64,000 nucleotides of DNA from assembly GCF_036320655.1 (NCBI RefSeq), contig NZ_CP143258.1, positions 682,001 to 746,000 of the forward strand. Reading direction: 5' to 3'. The notes below the pieces were generated by a model that saw nothing but the letters and a program-made list of their open reading frames with translations, did no database searches and had not been told where the DNA came from. Made by a program: the position numbers and the translations under genes. The DNA is from Porphyromonas pogonae (GTDB lineage: Bacteria; Bacteroidota; Bacteroidia; Bacteroidales; Porphyromonadaceae). Numbering within the stretch: position 1 is the first letter of the stretch; each line of letters starts with the position of its first letter. Positions 56,629 to 64,000 of this stretch are shown here, one piece after another.

Positions 56629-56979
56629 ATGAAAAACAAACGCAGAGCCACACAGGCATTCCGACACGATGATGGTGATCCGCTCAGTGTCGTGGTCAAC
56701 CTCTTTGATGTAGCCATGGTATTTGCCGTAGCTCTCATGGTGGCTATGGTGATGCACATGAACATGACCGATTTTTTTGGGGACAAAGACTTTACAGTGG
56801 TCAAAAATCCGGGTAAGGACAATATGGAGATCATTACCAAAGAGGGCAACAAAATCAATAAATACACGCCCAGTGACAATCAGGACAACTCTCGTACCAA
56901 AGGCAAGCGCGTAGGCATCGCTTACCAGCTTGATAATGGCGAGATCATTTATGTCCCGGAGGAGGAGCAGGGCTCGTAG
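56629..56979 (+). CDS. hmuV: HmuV, DUF2149 protein
   Basis: A 116-residue protein with one membrane segment (about 25-43, DVAMVFAVALMVAMVMHMNM) after a short cytoplasmic start, and a periplasmic C-terminal domain (VGIAYQLDNGEIIYVPEEE) that fits DUF2149. The plan is like ExbD/TolR, and the gene starts 2 bp after hmuU, so the products probably form a proton-driven pair. It is the last gene of the operon. Confidence 0.85.
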   Translation: MKNKRRATQAFRHDDGDPLSVVVNLFDVAMVFAVALMVAMVMHMNMTDFFGDKDFTVVKNPGKDNMEIITKEGNKINKYTPSDNQDNSRTKGKRVGIAYQLDNGEIIYVPEEEQGS

Positions 56980-57122
56980 ATGGGGTAGGTGGCTATTGAC
57001 ACCCGGGGTCACGCTTTAGTTACAATACAATAACCTTATTATCATTTTGTCAGATTTTTCGGCCTTTTTATACATTCTGATTTTCGTGTCTTTATATCCT
57101 TTTACACGGACATTGCTAGGGC

Positions 57123-57153
57123 TTGACAAGCGGTCTCAAATGTTGTATCTTTG
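57123..57153 (+). promoter_or_regulatory. Promoter of cassette C
   Basis: TTGACA (57123-57128), 17 bp, then TATCTTTG (57146-57153), with ATGTTGTATCTTTGTG identical to cassette B. Confidence 0.78.
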
Positions 57154-57471
57154 TGATAAGGCGAATCCCTTCTTTACAGAATTACGGGCATTACATCCCC
57201 AATGAAATGAATTAACACCGAGAGATATATTACAATGAGCAGTATGACACAAAATACTTTATACCCCAGTCCGGCCTCGTGCTTATTGGGCGATGAATAT
57301 CTCTGCAGCATGTTGTGCCTTGTAAGTAATAATTTGTTGTCTCGCTTACAACAGCCTATCAACTCTTGTATTACCCATTCGTAACAGTACCGTTTCTCGC
57401 TTGTTATAGGGGCTGATATAACCTCACACAATTACCCTGAAACTTTACGCACTCCTAATCCCGACTTCTTA

Positions 57472-57647
57472 TTTATCGTAATAAGTCTGCAAATTTTTCA
57501 TATAGAGTCTGCGGACCTATCATACACGGATCATCGACTTATCATACTAAGTCTGTTGACTTATCGTATAAGGACGATGATTTTATCGTACACGGACCAT
57601 CATTTTATCCTATTGAAATGATGGTCTTATAATACAAGGATTGGCAT
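57472..57647 (+). repeat. 22-bp minisatellite array C, eight units
   Basis: The longest array: eight abutting 22-bp units, most starting TTTATC, CTTATC or CCTATC. Unit 4 holds AAGTC-TGTT-GACTT, a small palindrome comparable to those in array A. Later units are more degenerate. Confidence 0.86.
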
Positions 57648-58149
57648 TTTGTTGTAAACTCCATTTGGCAGAGTAGTGACTGTAAACTATTTTTTAGATG
57701 CAAGCCTCATATTCTTCGGATATTTATTATGCAGGTTTGATTGTGGCGATCGATTTATTTATCCCCCCTGTTTTATGAATCAAAATACCTCCTGAAGAGA
57801 AAAAATTACAGGTTTTCTTCCCGAATAATACCACTAGTTTAACTGCAATACTTCAATTTTATTGAAGATATTAGGCTTACTTAATTTGTTTATTATACTT
57901 TTAAACAAATTCTTGTGTGATACATCTTCTTCTTTCTATATCCAGCTGAATTTGACAAAATGTCAAATTTTATCCTTCGCCATTACCTAAGGTGTGGTTA
58001 TGGTCTGATCCTTATCTTTAGCCATGAATTGGATAGGGAAAAGAGTTGTTAGTAAAGGAATTGTAGAATAGGTAAAGAGAGCAAATCCTCATTCTAGAAA
58101 AGCGCAAAGAGTTTGATTGACCCTGTCGTTAAGAAGCGTATGCTTCCAT

Positions 58150-58336
58150 GAGACCGTTGCATAGCAGGCCAATTGCTTCGTTGCTTGCGAGATTCGCGCT
58201 TGGTCATTTACCAGAAGTAAACTCCGTGTGCACTCACTCTTAGCGCCTTGCACTTTACCCTTTCTGCCCGGTCAAAGTGTCTTTTGTCGGCTTTGTCTCC
58301 AAAATCCATGAGACTGTTGACTTTTGCAACAGTCTC
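58150..58336 (+). mobile_element. 187-bp MITE, copy 5
   Basis: The same 187-bp unit, with an exact 5-bp target duplication TCCAT (58145-58149 and 58337-58341). Confidence 0.9.
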
Positions 58337-58365
58337 TCCATGTCAAAGCCCTTTATGTTATGAAA

Positions 58366-58403
58366 ATGAAGACCTCGAATGTTTACACATCTGAGGTCTT
58401 CAT
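58366..58403 (-). terminator. Terminator of hcp-ric
   Basis: ATGAAGACCTC (58366-58376) pairs perfectly with GAGGTCTTCAT (58393-58403); the minus strand continues T-rich. It lies 118 bp past the ric stop. Confidence 0.7.
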
Positions 58404-58520
58404 CAATAAACAGTTTTATAAAATATAAAGAGTCAGGTAGGCTCTCTTGACTCTATATCCGCTTATATGCCCTCACGGGTCTTTACGGAAATGTTTCCGA
58501 GTAGAATACGTTTCTGAAGT

Positions 58521-59246
58521 TTAAAGATTAGCGGCTTGCAATGCAATCGCTCTCGGAAAAATAAGATTGTTTTCGAAGTGAATGTGTCTATGAAGCTCAT
58601 GCTCGAAAGCCGATAGCTGTTGCATCAGTAGTCTGTAGCTATTACACCCGTCGGCGGGAACTGAAAATTCGCCTGTGATACGTCGCATATGGCGGAATCT
58701 TTCGCCCTCAATCTCATGTTCATCTTCCATGACTGCTATGGGAAAGCTCACATCTCCACAGTGGAAAGCCGGGGCTTTCATGCCTGCATCAGTGGCTGCC
58801 ACCAAATCATAAATATAGGGAAACAGTACCTGCTCTTCTTTGTTGAAATGCTCGGCAAGCGTTGTCATGGCTGTATCGAACTGATCTCTTACTTCCAGTA
58901 ATTCAGGGTGCTTGTTGCCATGTACACGTGCTACCTTGTGAGCAAGTTCCCTGATACGCTCGGCCTTCACGTCCCATCCTCTGTGGAATATCTTGATGAC
59001 ATAGTCTACCAGTAAATCTAACGGCCAGTTGTAAAAGGTGGGGGTACTATCGGGTGCAACTTGTGGCTCTTCCAACCTTTTGACTACTACATTGAGTTCT
59101 ACTCCTGCTTCAGCACAAGCTTGTCCCAGAGGCTTGGATCCTCCGCAGCAGAAGTCTATACCGAACTCATCCAATATGTTTGCCGTGGAGAAGTCGCGTG
59201 CAACGACTTCTCCTACGGTAATTGTATCAAAACCTAATCTTTCCAT
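58521..59246 (-). CDS. ric: Iron-sulfur cluster repair di-iron protein (RIC/ScdA/YtfE)
   Basis: A 241-residue protein with the ScdA N-terminal domain (TVGEVVARDFSTANILDEFGIDFCCGG, paired Cys33/34) and a hemerythrin-like C-terminal domain with His/Glu ligands (LAEHFNKEEQVLFPYI, EDEHEIEGERF, HRHIHFENNLIFP). It repairs iron-sulfur clusters damaged by nitric oxide or peroxide. The usual first-helix HH pair is here FHRGW, a single His, so the di-iron site may differ slightly. It starts 24 bp after hcp on the same strand, so the two form an operon. Confidence 0.92.
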   Translation of the reverse strand: MERLGFDTITVGEVVARDFSTANILDEFGIDFCCGGSKPLGQACAEAGVELNVVVKRLEEPQVAPDSTPTFYNWPLDLLVDYVIKIFHRGWDVKAERIRELAHKVARVHGNKHPELLEVRDQFDTAMTTLAEHFNKEEQVLFPYIYDLVAATDAGMKAPAFHCGDVSFPIAVMEDEHEIEGERFRHMRRITGEFSVPADGCNSYRLLMQQLSAFEHELHRHIHFENNLIFPRAIALQAANL

Positions 59247-59270
59247 ATTTTCTTCATTTTTTAGAGGCCT

Positions 59271-60926
59271 TTATCCAATCCATGCCTTGATATCTTCTTC
59301 CACTGTATTGATACCGCCGATACCGAAGTTTTCTACGAGTACGTTCACTACATTGGGTGAGAGGAAGGCAGGCAGGGTGGGGCCTAAGTGAATATTCTTT
59401 ACCCCGAGGCTAAGTAGAGCCAGCAGCACTATAACTGCTTTTTGTTCGTACCATGCAATATTGAATACGATGGGGAGTTTATTAATATCGTCCAGCTCAA
59501 ATACTTCTTTGAGTTTAAGTGCTATGACAGCCAGAGAGTAGCTATCGTTGCATTGTCCGGCATCGAGTACACGGGGTATACCGTTGATATTACCAAGATT
59601 GAGTTTGTTGTATCGATATTTGGCACATCCAGCGGTGAGGATAACGGTGTCTTGCGGGAGTTGAGCCGCAAAATCAGTGTAGTAGCTACGTCCTTTGACT
59701 CTGCCATCGCAACCGCCCATGACTACAAACTTCTTGATAGCTCCTGATTTTACTGCTTCTACGACCTGGTCAGCCAAAGCCAATACCTGGTTGTGAGCAA
59801 ATCCACCCAGAATAGTACCTTCTTCTATGGCTACGGGAGCCTGACAGGTCTTGGCAAGTGCTATAATTTCGGAGAAGTCTTTCTTGCCGTTTGCATCGGT
59901 AGGTACATATTTAAATCCCGGGAACCCGGCTGCACCGGTAGTGAACACCTTGTCTTTGTATCCCGCATCAGACTTGGGGGGGACAATACAGTTGGTGGTA
60001 AAGAGGATAGGGCCATTGAAGGTCTCGAATTCTTCACGTTGCTTCCACCACGCATTGCCGTAGTTGCCCACAAAGTGTTTGTATTTCTTGAATTTGGGGT
60101 AGTAATTGGCAGGTAGCATCTCGCTGTGGGTGTATACATCCACACCGGTACCTTCCGTTTGCTCCAGAAGCTCTTCCATATCCTTGAGGTCATGACCGCT
60201 GATGAGAATGCCGGGATTGTTCTTTACTCCTATGTTTACCTCCGTGATCTCGGGGTTGCCGTAGGTTTCGGTATTAGCTTTGTCGAGCAGGGCCATCACC
60301 TTCACCCCGTATTCTCCGGTTTTGAGGACAAGAGCAATCAGACCATTAACGTCTTTTTCATTGAGGGCGACGTCGTGCAGAGCTTCTTGTACAAAGTTGT
60401 TGATATCTACATCCTCATAGCCCAAGTGCTGTGCATGCACGGCATAGGCAGCCAAGCCTTTGAGACCATAAACGGTGAGTTCTTTGAGTGAGCGTACATC
60501 CTCGTTACTCTCACGTGTAACGCCTACGAATTTGGCGAGAGTGGGGTATTGAGCGCGTGTGCCTTTCCAGTCGAGATCTGTAGTGTGCGGAAGTTCTATA
60601 CCGTGCTCCTTGGCGATCTCTTTGAGAGCTTCACGGATTTCTACAGCTTTTTCCGTGCGAGCATTGATACTTTGGATATCAAAGTTGGCATTGGTGATAG
60701 TGCAGAACAGGGCATCGTGTATGAAGTGTGCTATATGGGTATCATCCGGTATAGCAATACCGGCTTGGCGTAGAGAAACTGTAATAATAGATATGCCTCT
60801 TACCGTTGCCATCAATAAGTCCATAGCTCCGGCTGTGGGTGCGTCTTTGCCGCAAACCCCTTTGATAGTACAGCCTTTACCGCCGGCTGCCTCTTGGCAT
60901 TGATAACAAAACATTTGAGCGTCCAT
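59271..60926 (-). CDS. hcp: Hybrid cluster protein (hydroxylamine reductase)
   Basis: A 551-residue hybrid cluster protein. N-terminal Cys7, Cys10, Cys19 and Cys25 ([20 protein letters not shown]) bind the 4Fe-4S cluster. Hybrid-cluster ligands lie in [45 protein letters not shown] and [11 protein letters not shown]. It reduces hydroxylamine in vitro and acts as a nitric oxide reductase in anaerobes under nitrosative stress. It forms an operon with ric, and two inverted repeats lie upstream. Confidence 0.97.
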   Translation of the reverse strand: MDAQMFCYQCQEAAGGKGCTIKGVCGKDAPTAGAMDLLMATVRGISIITVSLRQAGIAIPDDTHIAHFIHDALFCTITNANFDIQSINARTEKAVEIREALKEIAKEHGIELPHTTDLDWKGTRAQYPTLAKFVGVTRESNEDVRSLKELTVYGLKGLAAYAVHAQHLGYEDVDINNFVQEALHDVALNEKDVNGLIALVLKTGEYGVKVMALLDKANTETYGNPEITEVNIGVKNNPGILISGHDLKDMEELLEQTEGTGVDVYTHSEMLPANYYPKFKKYKHFVGNYGNAWWKQREEFETFNGPILFTTNCIVPPKSDAGYKDKVFTTGAAGFPGFKYVPTDANGKKDFSEIIALAKTCQAPVAIEEGTILGGFAHNQVLALADQVVEAVKSGAIKKFVVMGGCDGRVKGRSYYTDFAAQLPQDTVILTAGCAKYRYNKLNLGNINGIPRVLDAGQCNDSYSLAVIALKLKEVFELDDINKLPIVFNIAWYEQKAVIVLLALLSLGVKNIHLGPTLPAFLSPNVVNVLVENFGIGGINTVEEDIKAWIG

Positions 60927-60943
60927 AATATTTTACCTTTTGA

Positions 60944-61015
60944 TTGTGATATATGTTGATTTTTATATCACAAAGAAAAGGCGAACGCTTCTATCAAACT
61001 GTCGCATAGGCGACA
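60944..61015 (-). promoter_or_regulatory. Paired inverted repeats upstream of hcp
   Basis: TGTCGC-ATAG-GCGACA (61000-61015) is a perfect palindrome 74 bp before the hcp start, like a Crp/Fnr-family dimer site; I recall GTCGC/GCGAC half-sites as typical of HcpR. A second repeat, TTGTGATATA (60944-60953) with TATATCACAA (60964-60973), lies between it and hcp. It may be another operator or an mRNA hairpin. Binding is inferred. Confidence 0.62.
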
Positions 61016-61043
61016 CTTCCTGCTTTTTTTCTCTAAAAAATAT

Positions 61044-62153
61044 TCAGGAGTACTTCTTCTTTCTTTTGATTCTCTTTTTGTACCACATATAGAACCCTGT
61101 AAAATAGAGTATAGGTACGGATAATCCCAGTATGATCCATAAAATACGGGAAGCATCTCCGGCAAACTCTCCAAAATGGATAAAATACATGGATCGGGTC
61201 AGTTTCTCTGCCAATGGTTTTTCATCCCATAAGTTAGCTGATATGACATGACCGGTTACAGGGTGCAGGTAAATGTGATTGTCGCCTCTGCGGGCGTAGT
61301 CATTGTTGCTTTTCATTCTCACAGAAAAGCAGGAGGTGTTACTCTTGGGAAAGAAGATGAGTGTGGGTTTGCCGTGAGGATAAAACTTCTGTGCATTATT
61401 CAGAATAGTGTCTAACGAGCAATAATCTTTTGTCAGGCAAGGACTGTCTAGAGAGGGAGATGATACTATCGCTTTTCCCGGTGCTATAAATTCGAACATT
61501 GTGCGGTAAGTGACAGGGAATCCCCAATAAGCGCCGGTGAATGCTATAATCAAAATAAATGGCAGAGATATCATACCTACAGCATTGTGTAAGTTGAAGG
61601 CAAAGACAAATCTGTTCTTACTCTTTATCCACAATCTTTTCAATTGCCGTGCCGGTACTAACGCCAGCCCTGTAAATGCCAATAATACGACCGTTATAGC
61701 TAATAGGGCTACTACTTTACGCCCTGTCTTGCCCAGAAACAGATGCACGTGGAAGTCGTAAACCCACTGCATAAACTTGCTTTTGTAATTGTCAGTTCCC
61801 AGGACGGTACCTCTGTATTGGTCTACGTATATCTGTACTCTTTCATGAGAGTGGGGAGGTGTGGCTCTAAAACTATAGGCTTCATTGTCACTCCCATAAA
61901 GAACCAAATTCTGGATTTTATACTCCGGATATCTTTTGTATGTTTCATTGAGCAGAGTTTGCAAAGGCAATATCTTGTCCTTTGAAGAGGGGGGCGATAC
62001 TTTGGCAATATCAGAGATAGCCACTTTTTCCAAGTAAGGCTTGTATACAATGATAGAACCGGAGAGAAATATAAGTGATATAATAAACCCTACCGTTATA
62101 CCCGTGACAAGGTGAAAAACCGATAGAGATTTGCGAAGAGACTTTGGATTCAT
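61044..62153 (-). CDS. PepSY-associated membrane protein, siderophore reductase type
   Basis: A 369-residue membrane protein with about four helices: near the N-terminus (VTGITVGFIISLIFLSGSIIVYKP), two central (VALLAITVVLLAFTGLALVP, MISLPFILIIAFTGAYWGFP) and one near the end (ILWIILGLSVPILYFTGFYMWYKKR). PepSY-TM features include LRKSLSVFHLVTG, WVYDFHVHLFLG, NLHNAVG and YFIHFGEFAG, with His residues able to hold heme. Such proteins are thought to reduce imported ferric siderophores at the inner membrane. It starts 11 bp after the receptor gene, so they are an uptake pair. Confidence 0.88.
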   Translation of the reverse strand: MNPKSLRKSLSVFHLVTGITVGFIISLIFLSGSIIVYKPYLEKVAISDIAKVSPPSSKDKILPLQTLLNETYKRYPEYKIQNLVLYGSDNEAYSFRATPPHSHERVQIYVDQYRGTVLGTDNYKSKFMQWVYDFHVHLFLGKTGRKVVALLAITVVLLAFTGLALVPARQLKRLWIKSKNRFVFAFNLHNAVGMISLPFILIIAFTGAYWGFPVTYRTMFEFIAPGKAIVSSPSLDSPCLTKDYCSLDTILNNAQKFYPHGKPTLIFFPKSNTSCFSVRMKSNNDYARRGDNHIYLHPVTGHVISANLWDEKPLAEKLTRSMYFIHFGEFAGDASRILWIILGLSVPILYFTGFYMWYKKRIKRKKKYS

Positions 62154-62164
62154 ACCACCTTCGT

Positions 62165-64000
62165 CTATAACGTAATGGTTGTCGACAGCATAATCGTGCG
62201 CAAGGGAGCCGGAGTAAATAAATTGTCTGCTTGTGCCCCAAGGAAATAATGTTTGTCAAAGATGTTTTTTACATTCAATGATAACTTATAGATTCTCCTC
62301 GAATAAGACACAAACATATCTGCTGTACTAAACTTATTCAATACGATGCTGTTAGTAGCGTTACCATAACGCTTTCCGGAGAAGAGATAACCACCTCCGA
62401 AAGACAAGCCTTGAAGCGCTCCCCTATGTAAGTGATATGATCCCCAGATATTGATGTTGTGTTTGGGTACATTGGAGAGTTGTGAGCCTACGGGTATCTT
62501 TTTGTCATTTGATTTGCTCACTTCTCCTAATGTATAGGCATAGTTGAGATCAATATTGAGGTTACCGGTAACCTGACCATGCATGGCAAATTCAATGCCT
62601 TTGCTGTATTGCTCTCCAAGCTGTATTTTGAATTTGGGATCCTCTAAATCGGGGGTTAGTACATTGGTTCTTCTCAAGTGGAATAAAGAGAGTGTAGCCA
62701 TAATCCTATTTCCCCAGAAAACGTTCTTTGCACCTATTTCCCACTGTTTTGATCTGATGGGCTCAAATGCTTTACCTTCTTTGGTTTGTCCTGATACAGG
62801 AACGTAAGATGTAGTATAGCTCATGTAAAATCCTGTAGATGTCCAAGGGTTATAAGTAAAAGCTATGCGAGGCGATAGGGCAAAAGGCTTTTCGTTAGTA
62901 GCTGTATTCTTTATATAATTCTCATTCTTATCCGATATCCAATCGGCACGTGACCCCAGAAGTAACTTGAATTGCTTATTGAGAGATATGAAGTCTTGGA
63001 TGTAAAAAGCGAGATTGTCTTGCTTTATAAGCAAGTCGGTGGATTTTTTGAATGATGCGATATTTTCAGGTTTGGAAGTATACACAGGGTTGGCTAAGTC
63101 TATGGGCGAGAAATTCTCTCCGTCAACTTCTCTTCGATTACGTGACTTCTCGTACTCCATGCCTATGAGTAATTTATGGGATATACTTCCCGTTTTAAAG
63201 TCCCCTACAATATCATTTTGAAAAGTATAATATGAGATATGTGCGTCCCAGTGTGCCAAGCGTCTGTTTATAGTGTTGTTTGCTTGGATATCTTTGATTT
63301 GGAAGTATAACCTGTCTTCTGAGAGTATGGTGTATCTGAACTGGCTGTTGAGTTTCCATCGGTCATTGAAGCTATGCTTGAGGGCATATCCGGCATCCAG
63401 TGTTTTGAACTTAGCTTTGGCCCATGGTTCTCCGATGAATATTTTATAACCATTGGGTATAACTTCCCCTTTTTTATGTACAACACCGGGATCTACCACC
63501 CTGTCATCAGAAAAAATATCTGCCGTAAGGCTAAGGGTAGTAGCAGGCCCTAAATCAAAATCCACTTTAGGATTGATATTGATTTTGGTATAATCGACAT
63601 GTTTACGGAAGCTGCCTGAATTTTCGTACAGCGCATTGAGTCTGTATCTGATACTTTTATTCTTATTGAGAGGTCCGGTAAGATCTATAGATGCTTGCTT
63701 AAAATTATAACTCCCTACCCGTAGTGTAGTGCTGTATCGAGGTATATATAATGTAGGTTTGGTAATTATATTGGCTATTCCTCCCGGCTCAACTGACCCA
63801 TATAGTACAGAAGCCGGTCCACGCAAAAACTCGATACGCTCTATGGCTGCTATGGGAGTGTTTGTCACTTTACGATAGCGCATTCCGTCTTTGAAATAAT
63901 TGCGGGAGTTTGTCATGGAGAAGCCTCGAGATACAAATACTTCGCTTACATTATTGGCCTCACCTGGCGATGCTGTGGATATACCGCTGATATTGCGGAT
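62165..64000 (-). CDS. TonB-dependent siderophore receptor, C-terminal part
   Basis: The frame is open through the right edge; the Met at 63916 is internal because upstream codons give plug-domain sequence (NVSEVFVSRGFSMTNSRNYFKDG). The visible 611 residues contain the plug end (IERIEFLRGPASVLYGSVEPGGIANIITK), then the barrel with DFISLNKQFKLLLGSRADW, IRSKQWEIGAKN and YSKGIEFAMHGQV, ending PLRTIMLSTTITL. The features match ferric-siderophore (FhuA/FhuE-type) receptors. The signal peptide and TonB box are outside the window. It is paired with the PepSY protein downstream. Confidence 0.93.
   Translation of the reverse strand: MRNISGISTASPGEANNVSEVFVSRGFSMTNSRNYFKDGMRYRKVTNTPIAAIERIEFLRGPASVLYGSVEPGGIANIITKPTLYIPRYSTTLRVGSYNFKQASIDLTGPLNKNKSIRYRLNALYENSGSFRKHVDYTKININPKVDFDLGPATTLSLTADIFSDDRVVDPGVVHKKGEVIPNGYKIFIGEPWAKAKFKTLDAGYALKHSFNDRWKLNSQFRYTILSEDRLYFQIKDIQANNTINRRLAHWDAHISYYTFQNDIVGDFKTGSISHKLLIGMEYEKSRNRREVDGENFSPIDLANPVYTSKPENIASFKKSTDLLIKQDNLAFYIQDFISLNKQFKLLLGSRADWISDKNENYIKNTATNEKPFALSPRIAFTYNPWTSTGFYMSYTTSYVPVSGQTKEGKAFEPIRSKQWEIGAKNVFWGNRIMATLSLFHLRRTNVLTPDLEDPKFKIQLGEQYSKGIEFAMHGQVTGNLNIDLNYAYTLGEVSKSNDKKIPVGSQLSNVPKHNINIWGSYHLHRGALQGLSFGGGYLFSGKRYGNATNSIVLNKFSTADMFVSYSRRIYKLSLNVKNIFDKHYFLGAQADNLFTPAPLRTIMLSTTITL

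Larger units (their letters stand above)
57039..57968 (+). other. Noncoding promoter-repeat cassette C (about 0.9 kb)
   Basis: Same order as A and B: TTATCATTTTGTCAG (57039-57053), promoter (57123-57153), 318-bp leader, eight 22-bp units (57472-57647), and a tail. The tail's hairpins (CTTCAAT/ATTGAAG at 57851-57867 and AATTTGTTTA/TAAACAAATT at 57883-57911) hold a comparable place to those in A and B but are not the same sequence. It ends in ATTTGACA-AAA-TGTCAAAT (57950-57968), the same palindrome as cassette A. There is no credible plus-strand ORF and no plus-strand gene downstream. The rest of the gap holds MITE copy 5 and a terminator. Confidence 0.7.

Noticed and set aside
57174-57431. 85-aa minus-strand ORF with a hydrophobic C-terminus in cassette C
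   Set aside because: It lies antisense within the cassette leader, matches no family I know, and cassettes A and B have no counterpart; the hydrophobic stretch is likely chance.
57472-57647. Possible CRISPR array
   Set aside because: Units are 22 bp and directly abutting with no spacers, diverge strongly from one another, and no cas genes are present.

Overview
The window looks like a chromosome segment from a Bacteroidales bacterium, most likely Porphyromonas or a close relative. The evidence is a SusC/SusD operon, Bacteroidota-type promoters (TAnnTTTG at -7), a DUF4294 protein, an hmuSTUV heme operon, an IS1126-like insertion sequence, and dispersed 22-bp minisatellites that resemble the P. 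gingivalis 'BrickBuilt' elements. The proteins do not look like P. gingivalis itself, so I do not name a species. I saw no tRNA, rRNA, CRISPR array or prophage.

Layout. 1-9.3 kb holds the 3' end of recG, two small proteins, and the minus-strand genes tamB, recF and a DciA-like gene. 9.4-11 kb has a 54-bp perfect inverted repeat built of 22-mers, then a complete 1,329-bp IS with a 5-bp target duplication. 11.1-19.4 kb is a five-gene N-glycan utilisation operon (SusC, SusD, GH18 endoglycosidase, two surface lipoproteins). 21.1-33.4 kb carries an ECF sigma factor, a 42-codon ORF, rpe, comEC, aroK, a 7TM-HD phosphohydrolase, ahpC/ahpF, a thioredoxin-like lipoprotein and an alpha-glucan phosphorylase. 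33.4-35.2 kb is gene-free; its right half has a cluster of DnaA-box-like sites and is my candidate for the replication origin. 35.2-42.5 kb holds dgt, cmk, ispH and a TonB receptor/DUF4374 lipoprotein pair. 42.6-48.4 kb holds aqpZ, a Crp/Fnr regulator, a C1 peptidase and dnaX. 49-57 kb has a surface nuclease and hmuSTUV. 58.5-64 kb has the hcp-ric nitrosative-stress operon and a siderophore receptor/PepSY pair that runs off the end.

Themes. Three separate gene sets deal with iron or heme: an XusAB-like pair, hmuSTUV, and the terminal receptor with a PepSY protein. Oxidative and nitrosative defence is represented by ahpCF, hcp-ric and a Crp/Fnr protein that could be HcpR.

The most unusual content is noncoding. 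Three collinear cassettes of about 0.9 kb (20.0-20.9, 33.6-34.5 and 57.0-58.0 kb) each have a conserved upstream motif, a strong promoter, about 320-370 bp of leader, 5-8 degenerate 22-bp units and a tail of about 320-340 bp ending in a TTTTGTCA-type site. Five copies of a 187-bp MITE also occur; their ends match those of the IS and three have perfect 5-bp duplications.
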